From positions 16,926,001-16,990,000 of the forward strand of contig OZ234494.1 in the NCBI GenBank assembly GCA_965153455.1: a stretch of DNA of 64,000 nucleotides, given 5' to 3'. Position numbers and translations under genes: made by a program. Shown here piece by piece: positions 49,558-62,730 of this stretch (the stretch's first letter is position 1; each line of letters begins with the position of its first letter). This stretch comes from Sphagnum compactum. Taxonomy: Eukaryota > Bryophyta > Sphagnopsida > Sphagnales. Below the pieces are notes generated by a model. That model was not told the DNA's origin. It did no database searches and was given only the letters and a program-made list of their open reading frames with translations.

Positions 49558-50589
49558 AACAACGACAACAGAGCAAAACCATCAAGTATCTTCTCACTTG
49601 TTATTTCGTTCAGTGAAATTAATACTAAAAACCCAGTTAGTGTCAGTGTTGCACTCAATAGGTAGGGCGTTCTTAGGATGGGCTATTATCGTACTCCCTG
49701 CTCGGATTCGGCAACAAACAAACTGGTGAACAATTAATTAAATTTTAAATCTTAACTTTGGCACTTGGTTTTTCAATTCTGAATTTTTCAGCAAGTCATG
49801 ATTATAGAAAATAATGAACAAATTATGTATATGGGACTGTCTAGTGTGTCTATATCTAGATTCTAAACTGTTTCGATCTTAAGAAAAAAGAAAAGATCTT
49901 AAGTTCTTGAACTTTAAGGTTTGTAATTCAAACTGGACAGCTATAAACTTTGCAGATTCTTAATTTTATGATAATTATAACTTTTTTGGCATAAGTAATA
50001 CATAATTTTTCAAAATTTTGACCAAACGAAAAATAATTTTATTTATGTCGAAAACCATTCATGTACTGCAGTAGTCCAGGCCAAAAATAGTTTGGAGAGT
50101 TAGCTTAGAATCGTGGATTCTGGTTTTGACTAGCAAAAATTAAATCAAACCCAGGTCTGATTTTAGGAATTGAAATCAGGTTCTTAAAATCTTTTAAGGA
50201 ATCGAAATTGGAACCAGAATCACGATGTTGTTGTTTTCGAAGACCCAAAACTGGAACCAGGATTTTTTATTAAAAAAAGACTGAAAACATTGCCTTACGG
50301 ATTGTTAACCTGATGAAACCCTGCCAAACCTTATGAAAAGAAAGCACCCAAGAAAGGGCGAGAAAAAAGAAACAAAGCTGAAGGACGAAAGTCCAGGCCA
50401 GCAAACAGCCCAAAAGAGGCATGCCACACAGAGAAAAGGGAGCCACTTAAGTACCAAAACCTCCACCAGTCACTATTTTCTTTTTTTTTTTGACAACACT
50501 AGAAATAAACATGATTTTAAACTAACATATTGTAATCAACTTTCATGAATGTTTTTCAACATATTGCATTAAATGAACTTGAATTTTTT
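49558..50589. other. Promoter side of the macro-domain gene and AT-rich spacer
   Basis: The first few hundred bases should carry the macro-gene promoter and leader. The rest is AT-rich with no supported feature. Confidence 0.5.
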
Positions 50590-51490
50590 TACTTACATAA
50601 ATAAGTAGGTTATAAGTAGGTTAACCTAGGTAAGTAGGAGGTACCTATTAATAAATGCATGTATTTAAATAACATGTAAGTTATAATTTATTAAATCTTG
50701 TATGTACTTATTAAGTCTATGCTTATACCTATTAGCCTATAATTAATAGATCTAGCTTAAGCATACTAAGTAGGTAGCCTAGCTTATTAAATAGGTATAG
50801 GGTTAAGCTACCTACCTAATACTACACTAGGCTACCTACCTAGTAGCCTAGCTTAAACTACATACATATTTAAATAACTTAGATTAGGCTACATACCTAC
50901 CTAGGTAACCTAAGTGAGGCTACATACCTACTTGGTAAACCTAAGGTAGGCTACCCACCATGTAAGCCTCAGTGGCTTAAACGAGGTTACATGTGTACCA
51001 AATAGGTTTAATTAAGTTGCTTAGGTTAAGTTACTTTCCTTTTAGGCTTTAGTGGCCTACGTTATGGACATAATTACCAAATAAACTTTGATAGCCTAGG
51101 TTAAGCTACCTTATACCTAGTATGCCTAAATGGCTTAAGCTACTTAGCTAGCTAATAAGATAAACTACCTACCTATTAGGCCTAGGCGGCCTATGTTATT
51201 TACCCAGTATGCCTAGGCTAGTAGGCTACCTACATGGCTAATAGGTCTACCTAATAAGCCTAGGTCACCTAGGATACCTACTTAAAAGGCTTACACTACC
51301 TAATTATAGGCTACTTAATAATCTTAGACTATGTTTTAAATAACCTAGTAGATACGTTTAGGCTAAGATATTTAGCTAGGCTATTACTTATCAGACAATT
51401 TATTAGCATGTTAATTATGTTAGGCTAGATAGGTAATTTAAACCTAACCTAACATATTAATTATGTTAGGTTAGGTAGGTAGCCTACACT
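50590..51490. repeat. CCTA/TAGG-rich degenerate block
   Basis: About 900 bp in which CCTA, TAGG, TACCTA and AGCCTA words and palindromes such as CCTAGG, AGGCCT and GGTACC recur every few bases on both strands, without a fixed long period. Typical words are GGCTACCTACCTAGTAGCCT and TTAGGTTAGGTAGGTAGCC. It grades into ordinary AT-rich DNA at both ends. Confidence 0.8.
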
Positions 51491-54400
51491 TAACAAGTAA
51501 GTTAAGTCATCAAATGAATATGGTTCATTTGACTAAGTGTCAAATCATAATGGTCAATTTGACTAAACCCTATCCATTCAATATGGCCAATTTGATTAAG
51601 CCATGGCCATTTTGATGAACATTTGTCCATTTTGACTAGATCTTTGGCTTGACACTTGGTCAAAAATGTCATTTTAGTCAAATGTAATTATCAAATGTAA
51701 CAAGTGTTTTTCGTGCCCCAAACCTTTAATCAAAATGAATACCATGGGGTAAATGTGGATATTTTGGTCAAGTTGGCCTTCTAAAAAGTCGTGTTCTCTT
51801 GTAGTGTAGTTTTTCATTTAAAATTCAAGTTCTAACCTCCATTGTTGCATTGCATGTGTGACTTGCAATTTAAAAACTAGATATTAAATTCAAGATCAGT
51901 TGTTAGGATTTTTGGTGTTGGAACTTGGTTATTTATGATCATTCAATGTTGTGCAACCATCATGCAAAACAATCATGTTTTTCAATCTTAAAAGTGTGGA
52001 TTCAAGAATTGCAAATCTCTCCTTTCAATTCAAAACAATGAAGTCTTGATTTTTTTAGTCTTCATTTATAATATGTGTGTTTTGTTTCTTGAATACAATG
52101 CAAGGTTCACATTTTGTGGAGAGTAATGTGCATTTGAGGGAAATTGGGCAACATTTTGAATTTTGTTGTTGCTTCCAATTATCTATATTCTACAAACCCA
52201 CAATTTGGGTATACCAATAGTGATCATCCATGAATCTAAGCTAGTTGATGGGTTCTAATATTGGATTTGCAAAATTGGATTGATAGTGACAAAAGTTATT
52301 TCTTTCTCATATAAACTTAAACTCAAGATGCAACATTATTAGATTGATATATAGTGGGAAAATATAGTGGCTAATTGACATGCATTTTTTCAAATTGTTC
52401 TTTTTTAAGAAGAGATTTTACCTTGTAATGTAAAGTTGCACTTAATATGCATGAGTAAATTTATAAACATACCACCAACTTTTGGCCAAGTAGGGAGGTC
52501 ATTTCCATTTTATTTTAAATGGCGTGCAAAAAAATTTGGGGCTCAATTTATTGAAAAAAAATAAAATTTCTAAGGCAGCACATTACAAGAATTATAGGGA
52601 CCTTATTTACATTTCAGTTCAAAAATATATAAGGCACCACATTACAAGAATTTCAAATGTTCCTTACAATAGATGCATCATGTAGTAAATTTTAAATGTG
52701 TTATGTTTAAACATTGACATAATGCAACTATTGTTAGGGACATGAAGAAGGGCATTCCTTGTTCAACCTTTTGTTGCATTAACATGGCGGAATTTGGATT
52801 GTCGATAGTGAACATGGCCTTTTGTTAGAGAAGGAATGAAATTATGATGCAATTGATTATGTTGTTGGTTTAGCATGGCTTTCCATACACAATTGAATGA
52901 TAGTTCTAGACCATTGATTATTATGTTGCTTGTTACTTCCAGAGGTCAAATGATGAAAATGGTAGTAAAAAAGGTCAAGGTTTGTCTTTATGTTTTGGAT
53001 GATCCTAATGTAACCAAACCACATGCAAGTTGCCACTTGCATGTAAGTTGTTTTAAAATATCACATAAGATGTGTTTACATATTAACATAAATTGGTTTT
53101 TGGATTACAATCCATTTTCAAAGAAAATAGGCAATTTACTTTAGGATTGTTGCCACTTACTATAATGGAAAATAAAAGCCAATGGTGGCAATGGCAAACA
53201 CAATTGGATGTATGCTTTGAATCTTTTGCAAGATGAGGCAAGATAGGTGGTGGGGCTTTGAAAATGTTTTTCTTAGATGAACATGATGCATTAACCATTG
53301 TTAATGCATTTCAAACCATTGTCTTTGAGTGTTATAATTTGTTGAAGGCTACACATGTGCACACCAAGAAGATGGAATTGAAATGTCACTTGATGAAAAT
53401 CAAATGCAATTATTATTACAAGGGGTGAAAAATGAAGATTATGAATGAGGAGTTTGAATTAGGTATATTTGCTTCAATATTGGGGTGATCACCAACTCTC
53501 TTCATTAATTTTACTCACCTAAGTTTGATGATTCACAATGGATACATGGGAGTTTTTAGATGTGAAAACAATTCATTTAAAAGGTCATCAAAGCTATGAA
53601 CATAGTGTTCATGAATTCTATTATAGGCCATGGAGTTGTATTTGAACAATTGAAAGATTTGCCAAACAAATTGTGATTGTGAAAAAGCTTTCAAAGTTAG
53701 TTCCAAGTGACCAAAAAACGCAAATTGTAAAAAAGTGTGAATGTAAACAACAAACTACTTTTGAATTATGTATATCAATAATCAAATTATTGTATATTTT
53801 ATAATTGTGTAACCTGATAAATTTATTTTAACATTGAGTGATGAGCATGGGGTTATACTTTTAAAAGACTACTTGAAAGTCGAGAAAGAGTTCCAAATTT
53901 CAATTAGAAAGTACTTTGAAATTTTGGCTGGATTGCTTCTTCTACCATTTTTGTGTAGGTTTGCTAAAAATTATAGAAAAAATGAAAAGCTTTATCTTTC
54001 AATGTTCAACATTGCTACTGAAATTGGAATGGAATTAAGCTAGTGTCTCTCTTTGCTTCGTAGTGTTCACTACTTTGTCAAAATATGTAATCAATAAAAG
54101 GCTGGCTTTTAAATATAAACACACAAATTTCTCCTTAATTACAATGTATTCACACATTTAATTCACATAGCATAATTCTTGTTCACCAACTTTCTACCAA
54201 ACTTAAAATTTCATTCACACCATTGTTACACCCTTAACAAATTCAACATTGTCACATTCTTCAAATACTAAGTTAAAACACTTGCCATCTTCATCACCCC
54301 CATCAAGTTGGGTAACCATACCATTCATTACGCCACATGAAAAAATTACAACATGAAACGACCTTTACTTAAATGAATGTCATCAACCAAGCAACATTGA

Positions 54401-55778
54401 AAAAACCACAAGAAAGACACCAAAAGCCCTAAAAGCACATTTAAGACATTTCTTCAAGTGCTTTACATTGGCCATTAACCTCTTGGTACTCATTTTCTCC
54501 TTTTGTTTTGGGCATGAGGAAGGAAACAAATACCGTAGTACATTGCTAGCTTACAGACTGGTTATATAATTTATGAGAATTATTGAAAGACATAATTTTG
54601 TGAAGGAAAATGTAGACTCTTTTGAAATATTCAATAGTATTCAATTTCCAACATTGAATCTTCAAAATTAAACAATTATTCAACATACATTTGTTGAAGC
54701 TGCTGCTGTACTAAGGTATAAAAAAAAAAGTGAATATCTTTATATATCAAGCAAGGTAGTTTGTTTTGTTTTATTTTGTTTCATTTTGGCATGCTGAGCT
54801 CTACTGAACCATGGAGTTTCATGCCACATTGTTGGTATCTTTGGAAAGCTCTTGATGGGTAGGGGTGCACCAAATTGGTTTGGAGCTACATTGTGAATGC
54901 TATTGATTATTGAACGATTTTCTCAATGAAAACTAAACAAAATCGAAACTGAAAAGTGTATTGGAATTTGGTTGGGGGTGTTCTTGGTGTTGTCGGAATA
55001 AGCCCCTTGACAATTCATATTTAATAGAGTTTATTTCACAATTTGCAGAGCTAAGGTGTGAAAGATATTGATTTTTGAGTGGATTTTGTTACTGGAAATT
55101 CAAACAAATTGCAAAAAAAAAAGGTTTTGGAAGGAAGAATCAGTTGAGCCCTTGATGTGTTCATACTTGGGCCACTGGCACAGGCGACACTAATTCTCAA
55201 AAATGCCTTTGTTGCATTCGCCAGCCCCCCTTTTTTTTTCCTGGCGACAAAATTCGCCACAAAAAAAAAACCCTGGTCCCAACCCACGTTTTTTCTTTGT
55301 TCACAGTAAAAAAAAATGAAAAATGAAATTAAACAAGGGATGTGTGACACTGTGGCCTTGCCATTTACATTTCAAAAAAAGTATCTTAAGGCAAAAGAAG
55401 AATTATGGAAGCTCAAATATTTCACCATGCAAAAATATAATCTTAAAAAAATACTCTAAGAGAAACCAAAGATGTTATAACTCTATATAACTAAACTCAA
55501 GTTTCAACAAAAGCCAAAATATCATTTTTCAAAAATCCTCATATAAAAATAAATAGACCTACTATTATTACCTAAGGGCCAAAATCCCTTAATTCTCAAA
55601 GGGGGTGTTTAGGGCATACCCTACACAAAAATAGGCAGTAAGGTCCCCATGCTCTAGGGTTTGGCAACTGTCTAGGGTTTTGTTCTTTCTCCCCTAACTT
55701 CCCCGGGTCTATCCTTTCGCCAATATCTCGCCATATTCTTCTCATACTTCCAGAAACTGGATTGGAGACCACCAAATT
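51491..55778. other. AT-rich intergenic DNA, no supported gene
   Basis: 51.5-51.75 kb has recurring GTCAAATTGAC-like words. The rest is AT-rich with short unrecognised open frames (for example 52875-53144). Near 55655-55680 two TAGGGTTT words are followed by a pyrimidine-rich stretch, which could be a promoter for a plus-strand transcript. Confidence 0.5.
55655..55680 (+). promoter_or_regulatory. Two telo-box-like TAGGGTTT words
   Basis: TAGGGTTT at 55655-55662 and 55673-55680, followed by TTGTTCTTTCTCCCCTAAC. This layout resembles a plant promoter for transcription to the right. If real, the cystathionine beta-lyase transcript may begin here with a spliced 5' leader. Confidence 0.3.
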
Positions 55779-57036
55779 CTAACGTATTGAATTTAGTGGT
55801 CGAAAATTAACCATAATTGTTTTTTGGCTATTTGAAACTCCTAATGGCCGAGAGCAGCCATCCCTTGCCCCGGTAATGAGCCGGGTGACCCATCTCATCT
55901 CTTGTGCTTGCCTGCCTGCAAGCGAGAGAGAGAGAGACTTCGAGAGCGTTGCTGTTGCAAACTCTGCAGCTCTTTGTTGCAGATCTTCGATTCTTTCGCC
56001 GGACGCGCTTCTCGTTTCGTCACATTGCCTTGTCGTGGAGGTGATTACCTTTTCGTGGATGTCTTGATCATGAATTCTTTTGTTTCTTTTGCTATTTTTT
56101 TCTGCTTTTGGCTTCGGCTTTAATGATCGTCGTCGGGTTGCTCGACCTTGAGAGCTCTCATGTAAGCTCGATACCAGCATATCAAAATCCATTTTGACGT
56201 CGTCAGAAGAGAACTCTCTCCTGTTCACAAATTTGTTTTTCATAAAGACTCTCATGAGAGAGCTGTCGTGAAGTGTTTGCATTGTTTCCTGTCTGATATG
56301 ATCTTTCCGCAGAGGAAAACAAGGAGACACGGAGAGGAAGAGACAAAGTTAAACAAACCACAGGGTGGTGATCTCTAGCTCAAGCACGAGCTTGTAAAAT
56401 GCACATGACGCGAGAGAAATTCACTGTGTTAGAAATGTTTGCAGAATCCCGTACCACTGGCAACAAAACTTTACCTCTCTGCACACCACAAAAACAAAAC
56501 ATGAATACGTTGCCAGTATTTTTCTTGCAAGCTCGTCGAAGCCACAAAACTCCTGCAAATGTATAATCTCTCTTTGCTTGTTGTTCAGAGCTATGTAAAC
56601 CAGTCTGTGATCTCTGAAAGAATAGATAAGCTTTTGGACTGGTGCTCCTGACCTGCAATCTTTTACTGCGTGTTTTGAAAGCTGGATTTGATCCTCGCTT
56701 TGAAACTTGCTTTCTGAGACTTTTTCGGAAAGAAAGGCATGAAACAGCAAGCATGGAGAACATGTGATCTGATTGAAGTTCTTTCTCCAGGAGCCGGAAG
56801 TTGCGTTCAAGGATCCGAAGTTTGCGGCCTGTCCGGGTTGTCGAACATCCGTCAGGACTCTCGTGCGCCTGAAATCCAGGGCTGAACTCGTTCGGTCGCC
56901 AAATGCGTGGGAATCGTGATAGGGTTTCGTCCTCATCAGCCTCTTGTTTTTGCGAATCCGAAGAGCGGCAAACTGTTTTGTTGTTGTAGCTGTTGTTGTT
57001 GCTGGGAGAAGAAGAAGAGACAAGAAGAAGAGACAT
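55779..57036 (-). CDS. Doubtful hypothetical protein, 2 exons
   Basis: A possible gene with exons 57036-56653 and 56288-55779, intron phase 0, 297 residues. It is rich in S, R, K and E, with a predicted helical stretch RKLRILERNFRLLEKELQ and a basic KPKPKAEKNSKRNKR segment. No domain was recognised. Against it: its start codon overlaps the cystathionine beta-lyase start codon by two bases on the opposite strand, and a second frame is also open over exon 1. The plus strand of exon 2 also looks like a plant 5' leader (GAGAGAGAGAGA near 55925). It may be the antisense shadow of a leader of the neighbouring gene. Confidence 0.25.
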
Positions 57037-60000
57037 GGCAATGGCGGGTTGTGCGAAAGTTGGCGGATATGCGGGATTGCGGGGTAGCAGAACGGTTTTC
57101 CCCGAAAATCACTCGTTGGTTCCTGTCTCCATCAAGCGATGGAGCCTTGTGCCGGTAGAGTTTTCCGCTTTTCTATGTTCGGAAAATCTTCTTGAATCTG
57201 TTTGTTCTGCTCTTGTGCGGACTATTTTAATTTTGCTAGAGAAACTATCCTCTTGTACAGGCTTGTTAGTGTTGTTTCCAAGGTCTCTGAACTGGTTCCT
57301 TTGTTGTTTCCATTCTTGTGTGTTGCAGGCAGACAAGAGGGCCGTGTTCTCGTCCTTGGTGTTTAGCAGAGGTGCTAACGACACCTCAAGAGACTCGGAT
57401 TTCAAAACTTTGAGAGGAGCTTTCAGATTAAAAGCTGCTCCAACAACCATGTGGCAGCTTTCTGAGGAGGATGCTGATTCCAGCGACAATTTTGTGCAAG
57501 GTGAAAAATGTCTCAGGGCCAAGTTTCCTACCTTCTCTTTGATTTTTGCATAAGAAATTCAATAACACTGGCATTTGCTTCCAGCATGGATGGATTGCAG
57601 ATGCCCATGCTGCCAGATGATTGAAAACATCTGTATGTCACTCAAGCAAGTCTTGCACAATTTTGCTGAATTCAAAGAATCAATGTCTTGCAGAAACTGA
57701 GAAGGAGCTGCATGTTTCGACACAGCTTTTGCAGTTGGACAATTCGTTTGATCCATATTCAGCTGTTAGTACTCCCCTATATCAGACTGCCACCTTCAAG
57801 CAGGTAACTAGGACACCCATTGCTATATACTCAATAGCAGCATTCAAAGAAGCTCTGTCCATTGCAATGGAGTCTATATCTTTGTCCCTTACATGTAGTG
57901 TTGGTCTATGGTATCACCATCTGATTACACCACAAGTGTTTTTTCGCATTGGGTTTGGCAGCCATCAGCCACAGATTGTGGACCATATGACTACACACGA
58001 AGTGGCAACCCTACTCGTGATGTCCTTGAAAGGTAAGGAAAGCCAAACCTTCTATCTCTTAGGAAGTTGGAGGTTACTGCATACTTCATTGTGGATACGT
58101 TTTCTGTCTTATATCCAGGTCGGCAACTATGCTTGTACCCCAGTGTATGCAGAAGCCCTGATTCAGCTCTCACTATGTGATCTCATGTGTGCAGACTATT
58201 AGCTAAACTTGAAGGTGCAGACCGAGCATTTTGCTTTACAACAGGAATGTCTGCACTCTCCACCATTACGCACCTTGCTAAAGCAGGTAAGCTTCAACCT
58301 TGATGAAACCAATCCTTTTGCTTCACACTTTTTGCTATAGTAATAAGACACATTATAATCTGATTGCAGGGCAGGAAATAGTGGCAGGTGACGATATATA
58401 CGGTGGCTCTGATCGCCTACTCTCACAAGTTTGCCCAAAGTCTGGCCTTGTGGTCAAGTGAGACCCCTGGCCTGTCTGAAATTACACCTTGCTGGAAACT
58501 TTGCAAGCATGCAATTTGTAACATGGCGAGAGAAGGTGCTCTGGAAGGTGGTTCAAGTGTATCTGGTGATCTGACATGCTGAACTGCTTTTTTGTGTTTT
58601 GGCTTGGACTCCTTTGTCATCTTCTCTTGTCTAGGTCTAGCCCGATCCTGAAAACTGGGGCTTGTCTCTTGCAGGAGAATTGATACTGGCAATCTAGACG
58701 AGGTTAGGGCAGCAGTGGGACCATCCACCAAAATAGTATGGATTGAGAGCCCCACAAACCCACGCCAGATGATTTCTGACATCCGGGTTAGTTATACTAC
58801 CTCACTTACTGGAATTCTCGCATTCAGAAATGTTGTCAGTCTGGTTAGACTTGAGCTCAAAGAAGTTAGTTTAGGGTAGTAAATTCCATCTTTGCTTTTG
58901 ATCTTGTGGTGTCCTAGAAGATTGATTGCAGGATCTTTGTGTCCTTCAATAAGCAGTTCTGTCTGGGAAATGTTCTGATAACACATATTCTGGTGGCAAT
59001 TTTGTACAGGAGATAGCTAAGATTGCTCATGAATATGGAGCTCTCCTTGTAGTTGACAACAGCATAATGTCTCCTGTTCTTTCCAAACCATTGGATCTTG
59101 GTGCTGGTAAAGTGTACCTCAAGCTAACCTAGTACAGCTGCGGAAATCTGATGCTGTGGCATCATCTTCTTGATTGCTGAGATCAAATGGACTTGTGTAG
59201 AGCTTACATGTAAAACCAGTATTCTTGCAAAAGAGTTTAAGAAAGTCTTTTTTGTATGGCAGATATAGTGATGCATTCGGCAACAAAATTTATAGCAGGG
59301 CATAGTGATGTCATGGCTGGAGTTCTTGCTGTCAAGGGTGAAAGGTGTGCATCAGAACCTTATGTCCGAACTGCTTTGAATTTCTGGATCGATGCAAACT
59401 GCTGTGACACCCTGGAGATTGTTATCATCCCTGGATTGGATTTGTCCTGATTGTCAGCAGTTCTTTTCACCCTTTGAGCTTCAGACTAAGGCTGTCACTG
59501 CAGTGCAGTTTGGCAAAGGAGATTTACTTCCTACAAAATGCAGAGGGGTCAGGCCTTGCTCCATTTGATTGCTGGCTTTGCCTTCGGGGAGTTAAAACCA
59601 TGGCTCTTCGTGTTGAGAAACAGCAGGTTTGGAACCATACTGGAGAGCTTTGGTGCTATTTTCTGCCAAGATGTGGGGGGTTTGGACAGTAACATCATTG
59701 TTATTGATTGAACCATAGAAGTGCTGATTGGGGGTGTACAAAATCCTCCACAGGCTAATGCACAAAGAATTGCTGAGTTTCTGGCATCCCATCCACGCAT
59801 TCCTCGAGTGAATTACGCAGGCCTTCCAGGGCACACAGGGCGCAGCCTGCACTTCTCACAGGTGAGTCCTACATGTCTACTCTCTGTCTCAATCTCTGGC
59901 ACATCTATTGACTATTGCACTCTACTGCACTAGTGCTGATGTTGGGACTTTTGTAGTGCAAATGTGTCTCACAAATAATTTCTTCTGGTATTTAAGCTAC

Positions 60001-60693
60001 AATGCCATCCAAGAGTTTTTGACAGGACAGTATGTTGAATGTCTATCCAGTGCAAAGGGGCAGGCTCTGTCCTCAGCTTCAACACAGGCTCACTAGCAGT
60101 GTCCAAGCATATTGCAGAATCCACCAAGCTCTTTAGCATCACTGTCAGCTTTGGTTATTTCCTGAACCACACTTCCCTTCTCTTTCTTCACAATAAGTCA
60201 AAGTTGTAGCTCTGCAAGTGGCAATTTGTTGTGTGGGTGATGCAAGATGTGGAAATATTTTATCTAGCCATAAAGTCACTGTGGATGTATAGTTTTAAGT
60301 GGTTGTAGCTTATGTTGGTGATGACAGGGAGCGTGAAGTCATTGATCAGTCTACCATGCTTCATGTCCCATGCAAGCATTCCTTCTGAGGTTCGAGAGGC
60401 TCGTGGACTTACTGAAGACCTGATACGCCTCTCAGTAAGTACAAGTGAACTGTAATTGAAAGTATGAATTTTTTGGGAGAATGGATTCTGTATATACTCT
60501 TTCCTTCATCATTGCAGATGCTATAGAGTCTGCCTATTCTGTAGATGCATAAAATTTCTGTCTACTGAAGTTTGGTCTGATGCACTTTCTGTGCTAATAT
60601 GTTTATTTGCCTAAAAAACTGCAGATTGGCATCGAGGATGTGGATGACCTGATTGCCGATTTAGACCAGGCATTGCAGACAGCACCGTATTAA
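57035..60693 (+). CDS. CBL: Cystathionine beta-lyase, plastid-targeted, 14 exons
   Basis: PLP enzyme that cleaves cystathionine to homocysteine, pyruvate and ammonia in plastid methionine synthesis. Exons: 57035-57154, 57329-57500, 57694-57803, 57962-58032, 58195-58286, 58370-58457, 58675-58786, 59010-59106, 59263-59344, 59509-59626, 59754-59861, 60051-60153, 60328-60434, 60625-60693; 482 residues, all in phase. The first 95 or so residues are poorly conserved and basic, as expected of a transit peptide. The core has [73 protein letters not shown] and the PLP lysine K296 in [30 protein letters not shown] and [19 protein letters not shown] follow. These signatures favour CBL over cystathionine gamma-synthase or gamma-lyase. 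Confidence 0.96.
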
Positions 60694-62730
60694 AGTTGCA
60701 CAAGACTCTGCATTTTATGTTCCATTGGTAAGGTTGTAACCCGCTAAATGTTAAGGTTTGTTCAAAATAGGAGCTTAGGACATGATAGATGATTCAAGCA
60801 TATTTATCATGATTGTAATTACAGACGGCATCAGAAATCTCCTCACAGAATGAGAGTGGGAGGACACTGGAGAATTCCAGTTGTGGTCTGTAGGTCTGCT
60901 TGTTTTGTTGGCAGAAGTTGAGAGGATCAGTGATGAGAAGGGAGGAGGCAGGAGAGTCAGTTTACAATACATGGATACATGGAACCTTTCATGATTTCAT
61001 GATATGGCTAAGTGCACCAACCTTGCAACCACATTCTCATGTATCAGATTCTTACTGAATACAGATGTTGCAGTCTATACCATAAGAGTAGAGTTTCTCT
61101 GTCAAATGCACTTTGCATAATTAGTTACTATATCAGATTTGTTTTGACTCTGGACCTTGCTCCACACTTTTTATTTGGTATGTCTAATTCGCAATTCCTG
61201 ATATATATTTTCGGTCATCTCCAATCTTGTAAAATTGCGTGGATCTTTATCCTTAGGAGTTGGATATCCATTTTTCCACTGGACTTCATGAAAAAGAAAA
61301 ACACATAAGAAAGATGAATTGAGAACTAATTTGCTTATTATGAGGACAAACTGTATACAGTGAATTTGCATATTTATAAACAAACAAGAGCTTCATAGAC
61401 TAAATGTATCATGGATTTCTTGTTTAGTTGACATTGAAAACTTTCAATCACTTAAAGAATGTTGGTGATTTGACATTGGGCACACCACTGTGGTCATATC
61501 AACATCTAAATATTATTTGGTGGGTGGTATTTTTCGTTTTCCCGGCTTGGATTAATGAAGATGAAGAAACAAAGTACCCAGAAACAAAGTGACCAAGTAA
61601 TGAGCAAGCTGCATCTGTAAACAGTTATGACACATTGAATTGTTAGTTGACTCAAGATAAGAAAGAAATTCCAAGTACCAAATACAACATCTCATTGGCC
61701 TGAAAAAACAATATTTACAAGCCTACACACAACCCTATTTTGTTTAAACATTGAAAATAATTAATTTTTATCATTTTCATCAGTCCTTTAAAATTTTCTC
61801 AACTTTATCAAACCCCATTACACAATTAACTTTTAGTTCATTCAAGATAGGTAACTAAAATAAATAAATTCAGGCCACCATATTTAACAATTTCATTTAC
61901 TGGAACATTTTTTCTTCACACTTACACACAAACCTACCATTTATCGCTCTCTACATATAAAGTTGCAATCACACTTAATGCAAAGATAATGTTAAGACAA
62001 GCAAGGTTTTTTGATTTTGGTTACAAGCACATGACAAATGTTAACTAACATAAAATCTCAGGTGGACCTACAATGACCAACAATGGAGTGAGTGTCAACT
62101 TAATATCAAATCTTCTTCAAAAAGACATAAATCTTGTAACACAAACACAATGTTAGGTTAACAAAATGATTTTCCATGATTCTTCTAAGGATTTATGTTT
62201 AGGTAGCTCTCCTATACCTCCTCTAGGTGCATTAACATGAATTAAAATGTTTTGTTCACAATGATTTCATTCATGGAAGTTCAAACTATGGCATCAAATC
62301 CACACGCACTGCAAAATATGGAAATTCATACATGTTATATGAGGATTTTAGTATGTATCCTTAATTTATCTTATTCAAATCAATAACCCTTCTTTGATTA
62401 TGAATAAACTAACATTGGGCAATTCTTGCTAATTTTAGAGAATTGTTAGTTTTGGTTCTTTAAAGCCATGTGTGAAAATCGCCTCAATTTTTTATTATTT
62501 TTAAATAGGGGGTTTACGATAATTGTCCCTGATACTAGAATTTTTCCAAGGAATTTTTTTGGTTCTCAAGCTTGGTGATTCTTAGCAATTCAAGAATATC
62601 TGTTTTTTTTAGTCGATTTTCTTGGCCGATTTTCACAAGCTAAATCTTAGAAATTTCAATATTTTTTTTGGATTTTTTTTACATTATTTTTTTGACAAAA
62701 GAAATTGGCTTTGAATATATTTTCAATAGT
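60694..62730. other. 3' flank of CBL and AT-rich spacer
   Basis: Probable 3' untranslated region of CBL followed by AT-rich DNA. No supported gene, RNA or repeat family is seen until the hAT relic. Confidence 0.55.

Noticed and set aside
52700-53800. Retroelement gag-like coding remnants
   Set aside because: Short open pieces can be read, but no conserved gag, protease, integrase or reverse-transcriptase motif could be identified.
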